DNA of 64,000 nucleotides from assembly GCA_050186725.1 (NCBI GenBank), contig JBFWYG010000014.1, positions 1 through 64,000 of the forward strand, read 5' to 3'. Positions 59,424 to 64,000 of the stretch are shown one piece after another (within the stretch, counting starts at the first letter, position 1; each line of letters opens with the position of its first letter). The translations under genes were made by a program, and so were the position numbers. Under the pieces are notes generated by a model. That model worked only from the letters and a program-made list of their open reading frames with translations, had not been told where the DNA came from and searched no databases. The stretch is from JADJYF01 sp050186725. GTDB lineage: Bacteria; Pseudomonadota; Gammaproteobacteria; Ga0077536.

Positions 59424-59882
59424 ATGCCTCTACCGATCATCATGCTCGTGCTCTTCATCGGCATGCCGATGCTGGAGATTTACGTCCTGATCCAGGTCGG
59501 CCAGGTGATCGGCCCGCTGTGGACGGTGGCGCTGCTGCTGCTGGTCGCGGCGCTCGGCAGCCTGCTGCTGCGCCAGCAGGGTCTCGCGACCTTGGCCAAG
59601 GTGCAGACGGCGCTGGCGCGTGGCGAACTGCCGGCCGGCGCGATCCTCGAGGGCCTGGTCCTGCTGGTCGCGGGCGTGCTGATGGTGACGCCGGGCTTCG
59701 TCACCGATGTCATGGCGTTCCTGTGCCTGCTGCCGCCGCTGCGCAAGGGCATCGTGGCGCTGCTCGCCCACGCGCTCAGCCTGCGCGTGCTCGGCGGTGG
59801 CGCGCCGCGCGGGCCCGGCCCCGGCCCCGCCGGGCCGCAGGTGCTGGAAGGCGACTACCGCGTCGAACGGGACGATCCGTGA
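59424..59882 (+). CDS. fxsA: FxsA family inner-membrane protein
   Basis: 152 residues, E. coli FxsA 158. Three or four hydrophobic helices, with the diagnostic MLEIYVLIQVGQVIG, L-R-Q-Q-G and VTPGFVTDVMAFLCLLPPLR. The C-terminal 30 residues are a glycine/proline-rich cytoplasmic tail. In E. coli overexpression relieves phage T7 exclusion by F plasmid; normal role unknown. The ATG at 59424 is the family start. Converges on the aminotransferase gene, 13 bp away. Confidence 0.93.
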   Translation: MPLPIIMLVLFIGMPMLEIYVLIQVGQVIGPLWTVALLLLVAALGSLLLRQQGLATLAKVQTALARGELPAGAILEGLVLLVAGVLMVTPGFVTDVMAFLCLLPPLRKGIVALLAHALSLRVLGGGAPRGPGPGPAGPQVLEGDYRVERDDP

Positions 59883-59895
59883 CGACCCGTCGCGT

Positions 59896-61056
59896 TCACA
59901 GCTTGCACAGCTTGGCCGCGGCCGCGCGCAGGGTGTCATCCTCCTTGCAGAAGCAGAAGCGCACGTAGCGCTGCGCCGGCGGCGACTGGTAGAAGACCGA
60001 CATCGGGATCGCCGCCACGCCCACTTCCTGGGTCAGCCAGGTCACCAGCTCGATGTCGCTGCGATCGGAGATCGCGCTGTACTCGGCCAACTGGAAGAAC
60101 GTGCCCGCGCTCGGCGTGAAGCGGAAGCGCGAGCCGGCCATCGCGGCGTTGAAGAGATCGCGCTTGCGCTGGTAGAAGGCCGGCAGCTCGTCCAGGTGCT
60201 CGGGATGGTGCGCCATGAAGTCGGCGAGCGCGTGCTGCAGCGGCATGGCGGTGACGAAGGCCACGAACTGGTGCACGCGCTTGAACTCGGTCATCAGGAG
60301 CGGCGGCGCGACGCAGTAGCCGATCTTCCAGCCGGTCACGCTGTAGGTCTTGCCGAAGGAGAAGACGGTGTAGCTGCGCGCCGCGAGCCGCGGCTTGCGG
60401 AGCACGCTCCAGTGCGGCCGGCCGTCGAACACCAGGTGCTCGTAGACCTCGTCAGACATCACTATCAGATCGTGCGCCTCGGCCAGTTCGAGCAGCGCAT
60501 CCAGATCGCTCTCCGCGAACACGCTGCCGCTCGGGTTGTGCGGCGAGTTGACCATGATCATGCGGGTGCGCGGCGTGATGGCGCGGCGGACCGCGTCCCA
60601 GTCGATGCGATAGTCCGGCGCCGCGAGCACCAGGTGCACCGGCACGCCGCCCGCCAGGCGCACCGCCGGGTCGTAGCTGTCGTACACCGGGTCGAACATG
60701 ATGACTTCATCGCCCGGCCGCACCACCGCGTGCACCGCGCAGAAGATCGCCTCCGTCGCGCCCGGCGTGACCGTCACCTGGGTATCGGGGTCGATGCGGT
60801 GGTCGTAGAAGCGCTCGAGCTTGGCCGCGATCTGCGCGCGCAGTGGCGCAATGCCCGCAAGCGGCGCGTACTGGTTGTAGCCGTTCAGCGTGTACCAGCC
60901 CAGCCGCTCGCGCAGCGCCAATGGGCCGTCGTAGTCCGGGTAGCCCTGCGAGAGATTGATGGCGCCGTGGTCGTGGGCCATCTGCGACATCACCGTGAAA
61001 ATCGTGGTGCCGACATCGGGCAGCTTGCTGTCGAGTCGCGGCGCGGCGGTATTCAT
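59896..61056 (-). CDS. Class I/II PLP aminotransferase, methionine aminotransferase-like (YbdL)
   Basis: 386 residues from ATG 61056, E. coli YbdL 386. PLP lysine in FSFGKTYSVTGWKIG (about residue 239); MVNSPHNPSGSV binds the cofactor phosphate region, and MSDEVYEHLVFDG also matches. LSQGYPDYDGP is typical of the YbdL/kynurenine-aminotransferase branch. Such enzymes transaminate methionine, glutamine or aromatic amino acids, often in methionine salvage. It is divergent from glnE by 119 bp. Confidence 0.92.
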   Translation of the reverse strand: MNTAAPRLDSKLPDVGTTIFTVMSQMAHDHGAINLSQGYPDYDGPLALRERLGWYTLNGYNQYAPLAGIAPLRAQIAAKLERFYDHRIDPDTQVTVTPGATEAIFCAVHAVVRPGDEVIMFDPVYDSYDPAVRLAGGVPVHLVLAAPDYRIDWDAVRRAITPRTRMIMVNSPHNPSGSVFAESDLDALLELAEAHDLIVMSDEVYEHLVFDGRPHWSVLRKPRLAARSYTVFSFGKTYSVTGWKIGYCVAPPLLMTEFKRVHQFVAFVTAMPLQHALADFMAHHPEHLDELPAFYQRKRDLFNAAMAGSRFRFTPSAGTFFQLAEYSAISDRSDIELVTWLTQEVGVAAIPMSVFYQSPPAQRYVRFCFCKEDDTLRAAAAKLCKL

Positions 61057-61175
61057 GAGATCTGGGCCTGCTTCTGGGACAATGCCGCGCGACCGGCGTC
61101 GCGGCGAGCCATCCTCACCGCCCGCGCGGGTTTGATCAACTGGCGAGCCCTGGCGGTTCGCCCTGGATGTAGGCC

Positions 61176-64000
61176 ATGCATGACCTGACCGCCCTGCCGG
61201 CGGCGCTGCGCGCCGATACCGCGCGCCTGCTCGAGCGCTTCGACGAGGCCGTCGCGGCGGCCGCGCTGACCTTGCCGAACGGGCCGCTCGCGGCACACAT
61301 CACGAGCGCCTTCGCCAAGAGTCCGTTCCTGGCGGAGTACGCCTGCCGTGCGCCGGCCGAATTCCTGACGATGATCGCCGCCGCCGACACCCCGCGGGAT
61401 CGAAACGCCTACGACGCCCTGCTCGAGCCGGCGCTCGACGCGGCGCCCGATGTGCCGGCCGCGAAACAGGCGCTGCGCCGGCGGCGACGCGCGGAGATGG
61501 CGCGCATCGCCTGGCGCGACCTCGAAGGCCGTGCGCCGGTCGAAACCGTGATGGCGGAGCTCTCGGCCTTTGCCGACGCCACCGTGAGCGCGGCCGTGGC
61601 CTGGCTGCACCAGCGCCTGGAAGCGCGCTTCGGCCGCGCCTACGGCGAGGACGGCGCGCCGCTCAGCCTGCTGGTGCTCGGCATGGGCAAGCTCGGTGGC
61701 GGCGAGCTCAACTACTCCTCCGACATCGATCTCTTGTTCATCTACGAATGCGACGGCGTGACCCGCGGCGGGCGCAAGGAGCTCGAGCACCAGGACTATT
61801 TCGATCGGCTCGGCCGCGAGCTGATCGGGCTCTTGAACGAGAACACCGCGGACGGCTTCGTGTTCCGCGTGGACATGCGGCTGCGCCCCTTTGGCGACAG
61901 CGGTCCGCTCACCTCGAGCCTCGCGGCCATCGAGCACTACTACGCGGTGCACGGCCGCGACTGGGAGCGCTACGCGCTGATCAAGGCGCGGCCGCTGTGC
62001 GGCGACGAACGCTGCCGTGTGGCGCTGGAGGCATTGATCCGGCCCTTCGTGTATCGCCGATACCTGGACTACGGCGCGCTCGACGCGCTGCGTGACATGA
62101 AGGCGCTGATCGATCGCGAGGCGAGTTCCGAGGAGCTCGCCGGCGACGTCAAGCGGGGGCGCGGGGGCATCCGCGAGATCGAGTTCACGGGTCAGCTGTT
62201 CCAGCTCACCCGCGGCGGGCGCGAAGCGCGCCTGCGACAGCGTTCGCTCTTGCCGACGCTGGAAGTCTGCGGTGAACTCGGCCTGCTGGACTTGGACGAA
62301 GTGCGCACCCTGCTCGCCGCCTACCGTTTCCTACGTACCGTCGAACATCGCCTGCAGCAGGTGCGGGACGAACAGACCCATGCGCTGCCACGCGAGCCGC
62401 GCGAGCAGGCGCGGCTCGCCTTCGCCCTCGACTACGCCGACTGGCCGGCGCTCGCGCAGACGCTGGACGCGCATCGCGCGGCGACACGCGCGCTGTTCGC
62501 CGGCATGCTGCAGCCGGTGGCGACGCAGGCCGCGTCGGCGCGCGACGCGGACGACTGGACCACTTTGTGGCGCGACGCGGCGCACGATGATCTCGGTCCG
62601 CGCCTGGTGGCACGCGGACGCGCCGATCCGACGGCCCTCGTCGAGGCGCTGCGCGACCTGAAATCCGAACGCTTCCAGGCGCGGCTCTCGCAGCACAGCC
62701 GCGCGCGGCTCGATCGCGTCATGCCGCGCCTGCTCGAACTGTTCTGCACGCGTGGCGAAGCGGACGAGACCGTGCTGCGCCTGGCGGGCCTCCTGCGCGC
62801 CATCGCCGGCCGCAGCGTGTACCTGGCCTTTCTGGCCGACAATCCCGACGCGCTCACGCGCGTCGTGGACCTGTTCGCGGCCAGCAGCTGGATAGCCCAG
62901 CAGATCACCCGTCATCCCCTGCTGCTGGACGAGCTGCTCGACGCGCGCGCGCTCTACGCGCCGCCCGACCAGGCGCGGCTGCATGCGCTGCTCGGCGCGC
63001 AGCTCGCCGGCACGGACGATCTCGAGTCCGCCATGGAGACCCTGCGCGCGTTCAAGAACAGCCAGGTGCTGCGCGTCGCGGCGAGCGACATCACCGGCCA
63101 GTTCCCGATAGCAGAGGTCAGCAACCAGCTGACCTACATCGCCGAGGTCTGCGTGGGTTATGCGCTCGATCTCGCCTGGCGCGACCTGGTCACGAAGTAC
63201 GGCACGCCGCGCTGCGCGGACGGCGCGGTCCTGCGCGAGGTCCAGGTCGCGGTGATCGGCTACGGCAAGCTCGGCGGCTGGGAGCTCGGCTACGGCTCGG
63301 ATCTCGACCTCGTGTTCCTGCACGACAGCGCGGGCGAGGCGCAACGGACCGACGGCGAGCGCCCCATCGAGAACCCGGTGTTCCTGGGTCGCCTCGCCCA
63401 GCGCCTGGTGCACATCCTGTCCACCACCACGCCGTCCGGCATGGCCTACGAAATCGACACGCGCCTGCGCCCGAGCGGCGCCGCCGGGCAGCTGGTCACC
63501 AACGCGGAGGCCTTCGCCACCTACCAGGACAAGGACGCCTGGGTGTGGGAGCACCAGGCGCTGGTGCGGGCGCGGGCCATCGCCGGCGCCCCGGCGCTAT
63601 GCGCGCGCTTCGGTGAGATTCGCGCGCAGGTGCTCGCCCGGCCACGCGCGCCCGACCAGCTCGCGCGAGACATCGCCGAGATGCGCGCGCGCATGCTGGC
63701 CGAACTCGATCGCGGCGGCCGCCAGGCGTTCGACTTGAAGCACGGCCGCGGAGGTATTACTGATATTGAATTTATGGTGCAATACGCCGTCCTCCGGTGG
63801 GCGGGTCAGCACCCGCGACTCCTCACCTGGACCGACAACCTGCGACTCCTCGAGATCATCGCCGACCTGGGACTGTGGAGCGCCGCGCAGTGCCGCGGGC
63901 TGCACGACGCCTATTTCGCCTATCGTGCCGAGCTGCACCGCTGCGCGCTGCAGCAGATCGACGGGCTGGTGGACGCCAGCCGTTTCCAGGAACAACGCCG
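61176..64000 (+). CDS. glnE: Bifunctional glutamine synthetase adenylyltransferase/deadenylylase, 3' end cut off
   Basis: Open from ATG 61176 to the window edge, 941 complete codons; E. coli GlnE has 946, so only about 15-30 residues are missing. Two nucleotidyltransferase domains are visible. The N-terminal domain has GMGKLGGGELNYSSDIDLLF at about residue 169 (deadenylylating half) and the C-terminal domain has GYGKLGGWELGYGSDLDLVF at about residue 694 (adenylylating half). Both metal-binding D-x-D pairs are intact. It modifies glutamine synthetase in response to PII and glutamine. The C-terminal run RGGITDIEFMVQY is the family signature. Confidence 0.96.
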   Translation, partial: MHDLTALPAALRADTARLLERFDEAVAAAALTLPNGPLAAHITSAFAKSPFLAEYACRAPAEFLTMIAAADTPRDRNAYDALLEPALDAAPDVPAAKQALRRRRRAEMARIAWRDLEGRAPVETVMAELSAFADATVSAAVAWLHQRLEARFGRAYGEDGAPLSLLVLGMGKLGGGELNYSSDIDLLFIYECDGVTRGGRKELEHQDYFDRLGRELIGLLNENTADGFVFRVDMRLRPFGDSGPLTSSLAAIEHYYAVHGRDWERYALIKARPLCGDERCRVALEALIRPFVYRRYLDYGALDALRDMKALIDREASSEELAGDVKRGRGGIREIEFTGQLFQLTRGGREARLRQRSLLPTLEVCGELGLLDLDEVRTLLAAYRFLRTVEHRLQQVRDEQTHALPREPREQARLAFALDYADWPALAQTLDAHRAATRALFAGMLQPVATQAASARDADDWTTLWRDAAHDDLGPRLVARGRADPTALVEALRDLKSERFQARLSQHSRARLDRVMPRLLELFCTRGEADETVLRLAGLLRAIAGRSVYLAFLADNPDALTRVVDLFAASSWIAQQITRHPLLLDELLDARALYAPPDQARLHALLGAQLAGTDDLESAMETLRAFKNSQVLRVAASDITGQFPIAEVSNQLTYIAEVCVGYALDLAWRDLVTKYGTPRCADGAVLREVQVAVIGYGKLGGWELGYGSDLDLVFLHDSAGEAQRTDGERPIENPVFLGRLAQRLVHILSTTTPSGMAYEIDTRLRPSGAAGQLVTNAEAFATYQDKDAWVWEHQALVRARAIAGAPALCARFGEIRAQVLARPRAPDQLARDIAEMRARMLAELDRGGRQAFDLKHGRGGITDIEFMVQYAVLRWAGQHPRLLTWTDNLRLLEIIADLGLWSAAQCRGLHDAYFAYRAELHRCALQQIDGLVDASRFQEQR

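Noticed and set aside
1..64000. CRISPR arrays, IS elements, integrases, toxin-antitoxin or phage-defence genes
   Set aside because: No regularly spaced direct repeats, transposase motifs or recognisable defence genes were found. The REP palindromes are not regularly spaced and have no cas genes.

Overview
The window is a stretch of chromosome from a GC-rich proteobacterium. GC is roughly two thirds by eye, third codon positions are G/C-heavy, and gene density is high. Gene content and order point to a gammaproteobacterium: BepA, LptE and an NhaR-type LysR regulator are present, and two blocks have a classic gammaproteobacterial order. These are leuS-lptE-holA-proA-nadD-rsfS-rlmH-maf and cutA-dsbD-tlpA-aroQ-accB-accC-prmA-DUF3426 with dusB-fis-purH-purD, which resembles the Pseudomonas layout. 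The genus cannot be fixed from this sequence. No rRNA, tRNA, transposase, phage gene or CRISPR array is recognisable.

Layout. 0-8 kb: NhaR-like regulator, GST-family protein with an extra C-terminal domain, a small membrane protein, the BepA chaperone-protease, then a PPi-dependent phosphofructokinase beside a proton-pumping pyrophosphatase. 8-16 kb: the leuS-to-maf housekeeping operon on the minus strand, followed by a ComEA-like DNA-binding protein with a clear terminator. 16.5-29 kb: a phosphate block with phoB-phoR (+) converging on pstC-pstA-pstB-phoU (-), then a SAM methyltransferase, ppk1 (+) and ppx/gppA (-). 29-33.4 kb: rhodanese, DUF2007 protein, typA-dtd and a DHH phosphoesterase. 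33.5-47.1 kb: a more accessory region mixing redox enzymes (two luciferase-like monooxygenases, a Baeyer-Villiger-type flavoprotein, a flavodoxin-like protein, a Rieske oxygenase) and an epoxide-hydrolase-like protein with fbp, ogt, hemF, hisB-hisH, a LuxR-type regulator and unknowns. 47.2-61 kb: purD-purH-fis-dusB, the acc/prm cluster, the disulfide-handling genes, fxsA and an aminotransferase. 61.2 kb to the end: glnE, cut by the window edge.

How it fits together. Phosphorus and pyrophosphate metabolism recurs through the first half. PPi-PFK and H+-PPase couple glycolysis or gluconeogenesis to PPi. PhoBR, PhoU and an enlarged PstCA/PstB importer sense and take up phosphate, with candidate Pho boxes before phoB and pstC. 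PPK1 and PPX make and degrade polyphosphate. No pstS is present.

The most distinctive non-coding signal is a family of 14 short palindromes at six intergenic loci. Each has a near-invariant two-base centre (TC or GA), stems that change sequence but stay complementary, and usually a GTAG head, which is the architecture of REP elements. They occupy every convergent intergenic gap longer than 100 bp and no divergent one. I saw no clear previously undescribed multi-gene system; the REP family, the phosphate block and the redox-enzyme cluster are the best leads.
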